The notes beneath the pieces were generated by a model. It had not been told where the DNA came from, made no database searches, and saw only the letters and a program-made list of their open reading frames with translations. From Gemmatimonas sp. (GTDB lineage Bacteria > Krumholzibacteriota > Krumholzibacteriia > LZORAL124-64-63): DNA of 36,515 nt. Both the position numbers and the translations under genes were made by a program. Within the stretch, counting starts at the first letter, position 1. Each line of letters opens with the position of its first letter. Shown one piece after another: positions 17,168 to 25,190 of this stretch. The stretch is taken from positions 1 to 36,515 of the forward strand of contig PNOJ01000016.1 of NCBI GenBank assembly GCA_013824755.1, written 5' to 3'.

Positions 17168-18577
17168 CTACTTCAGGCGTTTGATCACCGGGTCCTCGCC
17201 GTAGCCGAGGGCGGCCCAGTCCAGGCGGCCCCCCTCGCCGTGGCAGTCCAGGCACTGCAGGGCATGTTCCGCGGGGCGCACGCCGTGGTAGATGCCCATG
17301 TAGCGCTTCACGTCGACCCATTCGTAGTCGAAGGCCTCGCGCCCGTAGGCTCCGTGCCCGTAGGCCTCTTGGCCGCCCTCGCGCACGGCCTTGTCGATGT
17401 CGCCGTCGGCGAAGAACTCCTCGACCGCGATGGGCACGAGCCAGCGTTCGTCGGACAGCACCGGCAGGCGGCCGCGGTGCAGCTTGAAGGGGTAGATCCT
17501 GGCGCCGCGGTCCTTGCGCGAACCCTGCGGCAGCATGATCCCCACCGTGCCGTCCTTCTCGACGCGGACCGGCTCGCCGAGGGCTTGCAGGCGGGACTTG
17601 CCGTTCCACCAGGCGTAGGCGGGCACGACGTCCTTCTCCAGCGTGATCGTCGCGGAGAACTTGTTCGCCGCCTCGTGCCGCTGGGGAGTCGACCAGTCGC
17701 GGACCATGTCCGTGGCGTCGGTGCGGGCGAAGGTCGGGATGTGGCAGGTCTCGCAGGCGACGCGACGGGTGTGGGCGTCCAGGACCGGCTCGGCGTGCGG
17801 CGCCTCGTCGTGGCACTCGGCGCAGGTGAGCCGCGGGCCGGGGACGTCGGTGCCGGAGAGGTCGGCGCCGCGGCCGCGCACGCGGTGGTCGGCGCCGGTG
17901 TGGCACCCGGTGCAGGCCATGTCCTGGCCGTCCGATCCCATGTGCACGTCGTAGTCGCGGTCGCAGGTCGCCAGCGCGTACTCGATGTCGCCGCGCTTGT
18001 AGTTCTGGCCGCCGCCGGCGCCGGCGTGGCAGCGCAGGCACATCTCGCGCTTGGGCAGGGAGATCCGCTTGGCCACCGAGTCGAGGCCCGGCTGGTTGCG
18101 CCAGAGGATCGGCTTCCAGACGGGCTCGCCGCCCGCGTCCTGGTACAGGTCGCGCCGGTAGCCCGAGGCGTGGCAGATCAGGCAGTCGATGTTCTCGAGC
18201 TGCTCGCGGCTCAGCACGGGCTCGGGCCGCTTGCCCAGACCGGCGTGGCACTTCGAACAGCCCTGGGCCAGCACCGCGCCGTCGCTGTTGGTCACGTTGC
18301 CGATCCAGTTGGCGCCGGGGCTGGTGCAGAAATCGTTCATGGTGTTCAGCTTGCCGAGGCGGCGGCCCTCGCCGTTGACGAGGTCCGGCGTCTCGCCGCG
18401 CCACTGGTAGTGCTGGGAGTGGAAGAAGGACTCGGCCTCCTCCTGGTGGCACCCCAGGCAGGTGGCGGTGCCCTCGTAGTGCTCGAAGTACTCCTGGTGC
18501 GTCGAGGCCGGCGCGTCGCCGGCCCGCGAGGGGCCGGCGACCGCCAGGACCGCCAGGAGGATGATCGCGTGCTTCAT
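17168..18577 (-). CDS. Octahaem c-type cytochrome, tetrathionate-reductase (OTR) family
   Basis: The 469-residue protein has a signal peptide (MKHAIILLAVLAVAGPSRAG) and eight CxxCH haem sites at about residues 40, 107, 132, 180, 222, 252, 275 and 442. Between them are features I associate with the OTR family: HYQWRGETPDLV, KLNTMNDFC, ENIDCLICHASG, DYDVHMGSDGQD, RRVACETCHIPTFAR, VVPAYAWWNGK, IYPFKLHRG and, at the end, GIYHGVRPAEHAL and RLDWAALGYGEDP. Family members are periplasmic and reduce tetrathionate, nitrite or hydroxylamine in vitro; the physiological substrate is often unknown. No CxxCK or NrfA-type site is present. GGGAGG just before the ATG at 18577 fixes the start over an upstream in-frame ATG. 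It is last in an operon after an outer-membrane barrel gene. Confidence 0.88.
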   Translation of the reverse strand: MKHAIILLAVLAVAGPSRAGDAPASTHQEYFEHYEGTATCLGCHQEEAESFFHSQHYQWRGETPDLVNGEGRRLGKLNTMNDFCTSPGANWIGNVTNSDGAVLAQGCSKCHAGLGKRPEPVLSREQLENIDCLICHASGYRRDLYQDAGGEPVWKPILWRNQPGLDSVAKRISLPKREMCLRCHAGAGGGQNYKRGDIEYALATCDRDYDVHMGSDGQDMACTGCHTGADHRVRGRGADLSGTDVPGPRLTCAECHDEAPHAEPVLDAHTRRVACETCHIPTFARTDATDMVRDWSTPQRHEAANKFSATITLEKDVVPAYAWWNGKSRLQALGEPVRVEKDGTVGIMLPQGSRKDRGARIYPFKLHRGRLPVLSDERWLVPIAVEEFFADGDIDKAVREGGQEAYGHGAYGREAFDYEWVDVKRYMGIYHGVRPAEHALQCLDCHGEGGRLDWAALGYGEDPVIKRLK

Positions 18578-18613
18578 CGCGCCTCCCGAGTTCATCACAA
18601 CCGATCGTGTCCG

Positions 18614-20272
18614 CTAGAAGCGGGCCGTCAGGCTCAGGGCCATCTTCGTGGCGTTCTTGTAGGACGGGAAGCCCAGCATCTGCTGCTGGTCCAGGTCCTT
18701 CGGCGCGCCCAGGTGCCAGCCCGACCCGCTGTAGTCGTACTGGTAGTCCATGAAGTCCAGCTTGGCGACGAATTTCGGCGTGATGCGGTGGGTCACGTAC
18801 AGTTCCCACACCTCGCCGCGGGTCGCGGTCTTCGGGGCGAAGACGTCGTCGGCGCCCTGCGAGAAGTTGAACCAGTACTGGCTGCCCTGGTTGAACTCGA
18901 TGCCGACCTTGGTCTTCTCGTCGGCGAAGCCGTAGCGGGCGCCGGCGTAGAACATGGAGCCGTCGCGCTCCTGCGGCACGTCGAACGGGTCGCTGAACAG
19001 GCCGCCGAAGGGCGTGGTCACCGCGTCGGGGTGCGACTTCATGTAGCTGTAGCTGGCGAAGAAGTCGAAGCCCCGCCACTGCCGCATCGCCATCAGGCTG
19101 GCCAGGTCGATGTCGCCCAGGTTGGCCGAAGGGCTGTAGCGCATGACGATGCCCGCGGGCACGGACATGCCGGTCAGCGGGTTGACGGGCATGACGACCA
19201 GGCCGTTGAAGCCGTCGGTCACGTCGAAGGCGCGGGCCACGGTGCCCTGCACGAAGGTGTCGTCCTTGTCGTAGAGGTCCCAGTTCACGCCCAGGAAGTG
19301 CACGTCCTTCATGCGGTCGGCGGGCGACTTCAGGTTCTCGGCGCTGCCGAAGCCCGACTCGTAGCCCAGGCCGTAGCAGAGGCGCAGGTGCGAGTGGTCG
19401 TTCAGGCTGTAGCCGGCGGTGATGCCGTCGAACTGGAAGTCGATCAGGGTGCCCAGCGGCGTGCCGGCGCGCAGCTCGTCGTCGCGCAGGTGCAGCGGCG
19501 GGCCGCCGGTGCTCGGGCGCCGGCCGACGCTCAGGTAGAGCGAGGTGTCGGCGATGTTGTTCCAGTTGAAGTAGGCCCGCTCGACCCGCAGCAGGTCGCT
19601 GTTGGGGACGCGCGTCGTGGCGCCGTCGATGTTCATGCTCGAGGCGGCGCCGTTGAAGACCTGCACGCCGGAGCTGTCGCCCCAGGGCTTGTACATCGAC
19701 AGGCGGCCGGCGAAGCTGACGTCGTCGCCCATCTTGGCCTGCATGTTCAGGCGCAGGCGCGTCGTGTAGAAGATGTCGTTCTTCCAGTCGTAGCTCCCCA
19801 CCGGCACGTCCGGGTCCTGCATGAGCAGGCCCATGATCTGCTGGAACGTGGCGGGGTCCGACGCGAACTGCGCGTAGGCGGCCTGCAGGTCGGAGAACTG
19901 CAGGTTGTCGAGGAACGAGTGGTACGCGCCGTAGTTGTTCGGGTTGGCGGCGAAGGCGTCGATGACGCCGACCGAGGTCGGCATCGGGTTGGCGAAGGCG
20001 GGGTTCATGTAGAACATCGTGTTCACGAAGTTCTTCTGGAACTCCATGCCGTCGTAGTAGGCGGCCACCTCGGCGTCGATGTTGTGCAGCTCGAAACGCA
20101 GGTCGCCGTTGAAGTCGACGCGGTCGGTGGCGGCGCGGACCTCGAGCGGGCGCAGGCGCTTCTCGAGTTCCTTGATCCGCTTCTCGAGGGCGGCCACGTC
20201 CTCGTCCGCGGCGGCGGCGGCGCCCGCCAGGGCGACGCAGGCCAGCGCGGTCAGGGCCAGGAGCTTCTTCAT
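18614..20272 (-). CDS. Outer-membrane beta-barrel protein, DUF3373-like
   Basis: The 552-residue protein has a signal peptide (MKKLLALTALACVALAGAAAAA) and a short charged coiled coil (EDVAALEKRIKELEKRL, about residues 23-42). About 500 residues of porin-like strands follow (VDFNGDLRFELHN, TTRLRLNMQAKMGDDVSFAGRLSMY, LYLSVGRRPSTGGPP, FDFFASYSYMKSHP, FYAGARYGFADEKTKVGIEFNQGS), ending in LSLTARF with a terminal Phe. Start, strand pattern and the P-S-T-G-G-P segment suggest the DUF3373 group, found beside multihaem cytochromes in metal- and sulfur-respiring bacteria; I hold the family name at moderate confidence. It may be a pore for substrate or a sheath for a cytochrome. GGAGGGG precedes the ATG. 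It lies 36 bases before the octahaem gene. Confidence 0.8.
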   Translation of the reverse strand: MKKLLALTALACVALAGAAAAADEDVAALEKRIKELEKRLRPLEVRAATDRVDFNGDLRFELHNIDAEVAAYYDGMEFQKNFVNTMFYMNPAFANPMPTSVGVIDAFAANPNNYGAYHSFLDNLQFSDLQAAYAQFASDPATFQQIMGLLMQDPDVPVGSYDWKNDIFYTTRLRLNMQAKMGDDVSFAGRLSMYKPWGDSSGVQVFNGAASSMNIDGATTRVPNSDLLRVERAYFNWNNIADTSLYLSVGRRPSTGGPPLHLRDDELRAGTPLGTLIDFQFDGITAGYSLNDHSHLRLCYGLGYESGFGSAENLKSPADRMKDVHFLGVNWDLYDKDDTFVQGTVARAFDVTDGFNGLVVMPVNPLTGMSVPAGIVMRYSPSANLGDIDLASLMAMRQWRGFDFFASYSYMKSHPDAVTTPFGGLFSDPFDVPQERDGSMFYAGARYGFADEKTKVGIEFNQGSQYWFNFSQGADDVFAPKTATRGEVWELYVTHRITPKFVAKLDFMDYQYDYSGSGWHLGAPKDLDQQQMLGFPSYKNATKMALSLTARF

Positions 20273-20300
20273 CGTTCGTTCCCCTCCGGGTTGGTGCGGT

Positions 20301-20663
20301 CTAGCCGCAGGTCATGGGGTGCTCGGAGTCGGCGGCGCCTTCGTGGCAGAAGGCGCGGATGGCTTCGAGCATCTCCGGGGTGATGGCGTCGAGGACCCTG
20401 GTGGTGTCCGTCGCGGATACCGTCAGGCCCTTGTGGGTGGTGGCGTAGTCCTCGGCGAAGAACTTCGTCCACTGCTCCTGGATCAGGAACATGGGCGTGT
20501 ACTCGCCGGCCGGCGCGTCGGCGCCGTGGCAGGTCTTGCAGCGTTCCTTGAAGAGCTTCTTGCCGTCGAGCTTCTTGCCGTCGCCCTCGTCGCCGGCGAC
20601 GGCCGTCGCGGCGAGCAGCAGCGCCAGGGACAGCAGCCCAGGCACGGACAGGGTCTTGCGCAT
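20301..20663 (-). CDS. Small monohaem cytochrome c
   Basis: The 120-residue protein has a signal peptide (about residues 1-24) and one haem site, ERCKTCHG (42-46), in the KLFKERCKTCHGADAPAG setting typical of class I cytochromes. The C-terminal half has several Met residues able to serve as the sixth ligand (for example TPEMLEAIRAF), and a tail with two extra Cys residues (FCHEGAADSEHPMTCG) that could form a disulfide. It probably shuttles electrons in the periplasm to the octahaem protein encoded in the same operon. AAGGAGA precedes the ATG. The stop is 28 bases from the start of the barrel gene. Confidence 0.85.
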   Translation of the reverse strand: MRKTLSVPGLLSLALLLAATAVAGDEGDGKKLDGKKLFKERCKTCHGADAPAGEYTPMFLIQEQWTKFFAEDYATTHKGLTVSATDTTRVLDAITPEMLEAIRAFCHEGAADSEHPMTCG

Positions 20664-20740
20664 GTTGGTCTCCTTCGCGCGGTGAGGGGGCGGGCGGGAA
20701 GGGCGTCGGAACGCCCCTCGATGTGATTATTCCAACACCC

Positions 20741-20770
20741 TAGATATGAAGGCGCCGGCTTCAAAGTCAA
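20741..20770 (-). promoter_or_regulatory. Promoter of the cytochrome/barrel operon
   Basis: On the minus strand, TTGACT (20770-20765) and TATCTA (20746-20741) are 18 bases apart in the most AT-rich stretch of the window. The -10 ends 77 bases before the monohaem cytochrome ATG. The -35 overlaps the end of an AT-rich palindrome (20769-20787), suggesting regulation. Confidence 0.6.
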
Positions 20771-20787
20771 TAAATTTCGAATTTATT
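20769..20787. promoter_or_regulatory. AT-rich palindrome, candidate operator
   Basis: AATAAATT and AATTTATT form perfect eight-base inverted arms around TCG. The site touches the -35 of the cytochrome operon promoter and lies about 50 bases upstream of the candidate -35 for the divergent M6 protease gene. In DNA this GC-rich such a palindrome is unlikely by chance and is well placed for a dimeric regulator. Confidence 0.5.
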
Positions 20788-20834
20788 ATTTCTACAATGT
20801 GAATAGGCGTTCCCGAACGAGAGCCGAACAGGGG

Positions 20835-20864
20835 GTGACGGGCGGCGCGAAATGGCCTTATCAT
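20835..20864 (+). promoter_or_regulatory. Candidate promoter of the M6 protease gene
   Basis: GTGACG (20835-20840) and TATCAT (20859-20864) are 18 bases apart, giving a leader of about 48 bases before the ATG at 20919. It matches consensus moderately well. Confidence 0.45.
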
Positions 20865-20918
20865 GAGGGAACGAGCAGATTCGGCCGGTCCGGCCGTTCC
20901 TGGTGCAAGGAGGCTCCG

Positions 20919-23288
20919 ATGAGGTTGTGCCTGGCCACGTTGTGGATCCTGGCCTGCTTGCCGATCCTCGCCCCGGCGGCTGACGACTCGACCCGCCCCC
21001 GACCCGTAGCCGCGGATCCCGAACTGCTGGCCCGCCTCGGGTCCACGGCGACCGCCCGCGCGGCCGGCCCCGGCTTGCCGGAAGCCGAGCTGTACCGGGA
21101 GTCCCGCGATGCGCGCAAGTCGGGACTCGCCGTCGCGACGACCGGCGCCGGCGCCTGCCTGGTCGTGCTCGTGGGGTGGAGCGACCACCCCGCCGACGCG
21201 ACGGCGCACCCGAACGCGGCCTACCAGCAGATGATGTTCAGCGTCGGCACCCACCCCACCGGCAGCCTGAACGACTACTACCTCGAGAACAGCCACGGCC
21301 TCTACCAGGTGCAGGGCCTGGTCTCCGGCTGGCACACGGCGTCGGCGCCGTACGCGAGCTTCGATCCCGCCAGCTACGTCGAGGTGCGGTCGATGATCGC
21401 GGCGGTGCTGACCCAGCTCGATCCGGTCATCGACTACTCCCTCTACGACAACGACGGCCCCGACGGCGTGCCGCATTCCTACGACGACGACGGCCTCGTC
21501 GACGCCCTCTTCTTCGTGCACGCCGGTCCCGGCCGCGAACAGACCGGCGACAGCCGCGACATCTGGTCGCACTCCTGGGCCTTCAGCACGCCCCTGGCGA
21601 CGGCCGACGGCGTGGCGCTGAAACGCTACACCGTGGAGCCGGAAGAGCTGGCGGACGGCTCGCAGATCACCGTGGGCGTGTTCGCCCACGAGTACGGGCA
21701 CGTGCTGGGACTGCCGGATCTCTACGACACCGACTACAGCAGCAGCGGCGTCGGCGAGTGGTGCCTGATGGGCAGCGGCTCCTGGGGGCGCCGTCCCGGC
21801 GATCCGGCGGGCAGCAGCCCCTCGCACCTGAATGCCTGGTGCAAGGCCCAACTCGGCTGGGTCGCCCCCGTCGCGGTCGTCGCCGACCTGCCGGGCGTCA
21901 CGGTCCCGCCGGCGGAGACCGACCCGGCGGCCTACCGCATCTTCCGCGGCGGCGTCGCGACCGGGGACGAGTACTTCCTGGTCGAGAACCGCCAACCCCT
22001 GGGGTTCGACGCCGCCCTCACCAGGCGGCAGGTGGACGCCGGGCTGCTCCGGGCCGCCGGCCTGGTCATCTACCACATCGACGAGACGGCCACCGGCAAC
22101 AGCGACGAGAAGCGCCGCCTGGTGGACGTGGTCGAGGCCAGCCCCTGGATCCGCGCTCCCGGCGACTGGTTCGAGCACCTGGACGGCCCGCGGGACGTCG
22201 CGCTGCAGCTGCAGCTGGACGAGCACAACCGCGGCGACAACGGCGACGCCTGGCCGGGCTGGTCGGCGGTCAGCGCCGACACGACGGACTGGAGCGGGCC
22301 GCGCGACCGCGACCGTTTCGCCGACGACACGATCCCGCCGGCGACCGATAACGTCTGCGACCCGACTGGCATCGCCCTGGAGAACATCGCGCCGTCCGGC
22401 CAGGACGTGACGCTCGACTTCGTGCTGGGCGCGAAGCGGGCGCCCCGCGTCGCCGCCGACAAGTCGCTGGCCTGGAATTTCGAGTCCGGCACCGACGGCT
22501 GGCTGTTCTGCCGCAGCTACGTCCACCACGACGCGGGCCTGGCGGGCTCCTGCTCGGGCGACGGCGGGCTCTGGTTCGGCACCGTCGATCCCGAGTTCGA
22601 ATGCAACCCCGGCTACGGCAACGACTGGTTCGACTTCACCTGGACGACGGTGGGCGTCTCGGCGGGGGCCGCGATCACCCTGCGGCACCGCTACGACATC
22701 GAGCCCGACTACGATTTCGCCTACGTCGAGGGCCGCTGCGCCGGCGACCCCGCCGCGCCCTGGGTGGAGATCGCCGCCCTGACCGGCGCGAGCTCCTGCG
22801 TCACCGACACCTGGGAGATCCCGTCGTCGCTGATCGGCGCCTGCGACAACGCCTACGGCTTCGCGGTGCTGGACCTGCGGCTGCGGCTGGACACCGACGG
22901 CGGCTGGTCCGCCGAGGACGGCAACTTCTGCGGCATCGGCTGGTGGGTGGACGAGGTGATCCTCGACGGCGAGTTCGCGACCAGCGCCGAGGAGACGCCG
23001 GGAGCCGGTCTCGTCGCGCGCCTGCTGCCGGCCTCGCCGAACCCGTTCAATCCCGCGACGGTGCTGAAGTACTGCGTGCCGAACGGCGCCCGCGAGGTCG
23101 GGCTCGCCGTCTTCGACCAGCGGGGGCGCCAGGTGCGCGACCTGGAGGCGCAGACCGCGGCGGGTTGGCACGAGCGCGTGTGGGATGGGAGCGACGACGC
23201 GGGGCGGATGGTGCCCAGCGGCGTCTACTTCGCGCGGTTCGCGGCGGACGGGTCGGCGTTCGTGGAAAAATTGGCGTTGTTGAAGTGA
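20919..23288 (+). CDS. Secreted M6 family (immune inhibitor A-like) metalloprotease with FlgD-like C-terminal domain
   Basis: The 789-residue protein has a signal peptide (MRLCLATLWILACLPILAPA). An M6-type catalytic domain carries the zinc motif HEYGHVLGLPDLYD (H257, E258, H261; the following Asp is typical), preceded by DDDGLVDALFFVHAGPG and followed by GSGSWG. A beta-rich middle region (about 500-690) resembles the carbohydrate-binding/jelly-roll domain of M6 proteases. The end (about 705-789) is the FlgD-like module: ASPNPFNPATVLKYCVP ... VFDQRGRQVRDLE ... GVYFARF. It should cleave extracellular proteins. AAGGAGG lies 5 bases before the ATG. A stand-alone YedF-like gene follows after 26 bases. 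Confidence 0.9.
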   Translation: MRLCLATLWILACLPILAPAADDSTRPRPVAADPELLARLGSTATARAAGPGLPEAELYRESRDARKSGLAVATTGAGACLVVLVGWSDHPADATAHPNAAYQQMMFSVGTHPTGSLNDYYLENSHGLYQVQGLVSGWHTASAPYASFDPASYVEVRSMIAAVLTQLDPVIDYSLYDNDGPDGVPHSYDDDGLVDALFFVHAGPGREQTGDSRDIWSHSWAFSTPLATADGVALKRYTVEPEELADGSQITVGVFAHEYGHVLGLPDLYDTDYSSSGVGEWCLMGSGSWGRRPGDPAGSSPSHLNAWCKAQLGWVAPVAVVADLPGVTVPPAETDPAAYRIFRGGVATGDEYFLVENRQPLGFDAALTRRQVDAGLLRAAGLVIYHIDETATGNSDEKRRLVDVVEASPWIRAPGDWFEHLDGPRDVALQLQLDEHNRGDNGDAWPGWSAVSADTTDWSGPRDRDRFADDTIPPATDNVCDPTGIALENIAPSGQDVTLDFVLGAKRAPRVAADKSLAWNFESGTDGWLFCRSYVHHDAGLAGSCSGDGGLWFGTVDPEFECNPGYGNDWFDFTWTTVGVSAGAAITLRHRYDIEPDYDFAYVEGRCAGDPAAPWVEIAALTGASSCVTDTWEIPSSLIGACDNAYGFAVLDLRLRLDTDGGWSAEDGNFCGIGWWVDEVILDGEFATSAEETPGAGLVARLLPASPNPFNPATVLKYCVPNGAREVGLAVFDQRGRQVRDLEAQTAAGWHERVWDGSDDAGRMVPSGVYFARFAADGSAFVEKLALLK

Positions 23289-23314
23289 CCCTCGCGCCGA
23301 ACCGGGGAGCGTCC

Positions 23315-23656
23315 ATGTCGGGAAGCGTGATCCTCGTCGCCGGTGAGAGCCTGGGCCGCGGCGACGACGAGCTGGGCGAGGCCCTGCTGCTGTCCGCGCT
23401 GCGCAGCCTGCCGCAGGCCGCGGGCGGCCCGCCGTCCCACCTGCTGTTCCTGAACGCCGGCGTCAAGCTGTGCTGCGAGGGGTCGGGGTGCCTGCCCGAG
23501 CTGCGCGCGCTGCGGGACGCCGGCGCGGAGCTGCTCTGCTGCGGCACCTGCCTCGACTGGTTCGAACTGAGGGAGAAGCTGGCCGTCGGCCGGGTCTCGA
23601 GCATGGTCGAGATCCTCGGCCTGCTGAACGGGGCCGCGCGCGTCATCCGGCTGTAG
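23315..23656 (+). CDS. yedF: Stand-alone YedF C-terminal (DsrE/F-like) domain protein
   Basis: The 113-residue protein matches the C-terminal domain of the YedF sulfurtransferase-like selenium-metabolism family: FLNAGVKLCCEGSGCLPELRAL, then LLCCGTCLDWFELREKLAVGRVSSM, ending in a short helix. Cys residues at 53, 54, 59, 75, 76 and 79 include the conserved CGTC turn. Typical YedF has an N-terminal TusA domain, which is absent here. The family is genomically linked to selenium use and may handle sulfur or selenium as persulfide or selenide; no selenium gene is visible in this window. GGGGAG lies 5 bases before the ATG at 23315. It follows the M6 protease gene closely, probably sharing its transcript. 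Confidence 0.82.
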   Translation: MSGSVILVAGESLGRGDDELGEALLLSALRSLPQAAGGPPSHLLFLNAGVKLCCEGSGCLPELRALRDAGAELLCCGTCLDWFELREKLAVGRVSSMVEILGLLNGAARVIRL

Positions 23657-23697
23657 CGGCCCCGCCGGGAGCTTCAGCCTGATCGGGCAGGTGGCAT

Positions 23698-25176
23698 CTA
23701 GTCGGGCAGCACGACGACGTCGTGCACGTCCGTCGCCGTGTCGGCGCCGGCGGACACCCGCGCCGAGACGGTGACCGTCATCGTGTCGTCCACCGCAGGC
23801 GCGGTCCAGGGGTACGTCCACGTCGCGAGCCCGCTCGCCGCCTGCCAGCCCGCCCCCGCATCCACCTCGACCAGATCCAGCGGCGCGCCGCAGGTGCCGG
23901 CGACGGCCGTGCCGGCGATCGCCGTGACCTCGCCGCCGGTCACGGTGTCCGGCGCGGCGATCGTCACGCCCAGCGCCTCGGGCGGCAGCCACCGGAAGGT
24001 TCCGCTCACGGGATCGGCGGTGGTCCAGTCGTTGCGGTACTGGGCCCAGACCGTCTTGGCCAGGTCGCCGGCGCAGGCGCTGTGGGCGAAGGTCGTCTGC
24101 GAGGCGTAGGGCTGCCAGGACGCGGCGCCCAGCTCGGGGAGCGTCTCGGCGAAACGCATGTGGGTCGCCATCGCGTCGGCCGACAGCGGGACCAGCAGGG
24201 CGCTGGTGGCCGGTGCGCCGCCGTTGACCACGAGCGTCAGGGGCTGCAGGTCGTCGGGGATCGCCGCGACGCTGTCGATCACCGTGAACCCGAAATCGCA
24301 GGCGAACTCGCCGAAGACCATCTGCGCGTCGAGCTGTTCGCCCAGCTGGTGGTCGCCGTGCGTGTGGCCGCCGGGCAGCCACGCCGCCGCCGCCAGCGAG
24401 GCGCGGTCCGGGGCGAAGCGCATCATGGTCACGCCGTCGCCGATGATCCGCAGCGCCGGGGTGCGCTCGGCGAGGGTGGCCGGGTTGCCTTCGAGCTTCA
24501 GGTCGGGGGCGAAGCGGACCTTGATCGAATCGTGGAAGACGGTCCCGGCGATGCCGGCCGTGTAGACGCGCACGTAGAAGTGCTTCCAGACGCCGGAGGC
24601 GGGAGCGGCGCCGAGGTCCCAGGGCAGGACGGCCGCGCCCGCCTCGTCGAAGACGGCGGTGACGGCGGTGGCGAAGCTGCCCAGGGAATCGACGGCGGCG
24701 CTGTCGCCCATGGCGACTTCGAGCGACAGCTCGAGGTGCCGCGTGGCGGACACGGTGGTGTCGGCGATCGTCAGGCGGGGGGGGGCCGCGATGCGGGCGG
24801 CCGTCACGACGGAGATGTTCGTGCCGTTGCCCGACGCGTCGGTGGCGCGGACCTTGTAGTAGTTGGGCAGGTTCGGCGCGAAGTCGCGGTCGAGGTACAG
24901 GGCCGTCGGGTGGGTGACCGAGCCGACGACGTCGTAGGGACCTTCCAGGCCGCCGGCACGCAGGATGTCGTAGCCCACCACGCCGGTCTGGTCGAGGGCC
25001 GTCCAGTTCACCATCACGCCGCCAAACACGTAGAACGCCGTGACGCCGAAGGGATCGCCGCCCGTCCCGTCCGGATCCAGGGGGTTGTCGTAGTCCGGCG
25101 CCTCGGGGACCTGGGTGCAGCCCAGGGCCAGGACGATCGCGGCCAGCAAGGCGAACAGAGGCAGGCGAGCGGTCAT
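23698..25176 (-). CDS. Lipoprotein with fibronectin type III-like domain
   Basis: The 492-residue protein starts with a lipoprotein signal (LLAAIVLALGC; Cys near residue 20) followed by an Asp/Pro-rich linker (EAPDYDNPLDPDGTGGDP). Residues 40-130 look like a fibronectin type III domain (VMVNWTALDQTGVVGYDILRAG ... YYKVRATDASGNGTN). The rest is beta-rich with no family I recognise; it includes a His-containing patch (GGHTHGDHQLGEQL) and an Ig-like segment near the end. It should be anchored on a membrane facing the periplasm or the surface. The ATG at 25176 has AAAGGAC upstream and lies 14 bases past the stop of the PEGA-like gene, implying an operon. Confidence 0.72.
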   Translation of the reverse strand: MTARLPLFALLAAIVLALGCTQVPEAPDYDNPLDPDGTGGDPFGVTAFYVFGGVMVNWTALDQTGVVGYDILRAGGLEGPYDVVGSVTHPTALYLDRDFAPNLPNYYKVRATDASGNGTNISVVTAARIAAPPRLTIADTTVSATRHLELSLEVAMGDSAAVDSLGSFATAVTAVFDEAGAAVLPWDLGAAPASGVWKHFYVRVYTAGIAGTVFHDSIKVRFAPDLKLEGNPATLAERTPALRIIGDGVTMMRFAPDRASLAAAAWLPGGHTHGDHQLGEQLDAQMVFGEFACDFGFTVIDSVAAIPDDLQPLTLVVNGGAPATSALLVPLSADAMATHMRFAETLPELGAASWQPYASQTTFAHSACAGDLAKTVWAQYRNDWTTADPVSGTFRWLPPEALGVTIAAPDTVTGGEVTAIAGTAVAGTCGAPLDLVEVDAGAGWQAASGLATWTYPWTAPAVDDTMTVTVSARVSAGADTATDVHDVVVLPD

Positions 25177-25190
25177 CGTCCGTCCTTTCG

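Noticed and set aside
17168-18577. Possible nitrite reductase (NrfA or octahaem ONR)
   Set aside because: No CxxCK haem site was found; all eight sites are CxxCH and the linking segments fit the OTR family better.
20727-23171. 814-residue minus-strand frame opposite the M6 protease
   Set aside because: Composition is that of a shadow frame, without domains, and the opposite strand has HEYGHVLG and a signal peptide.
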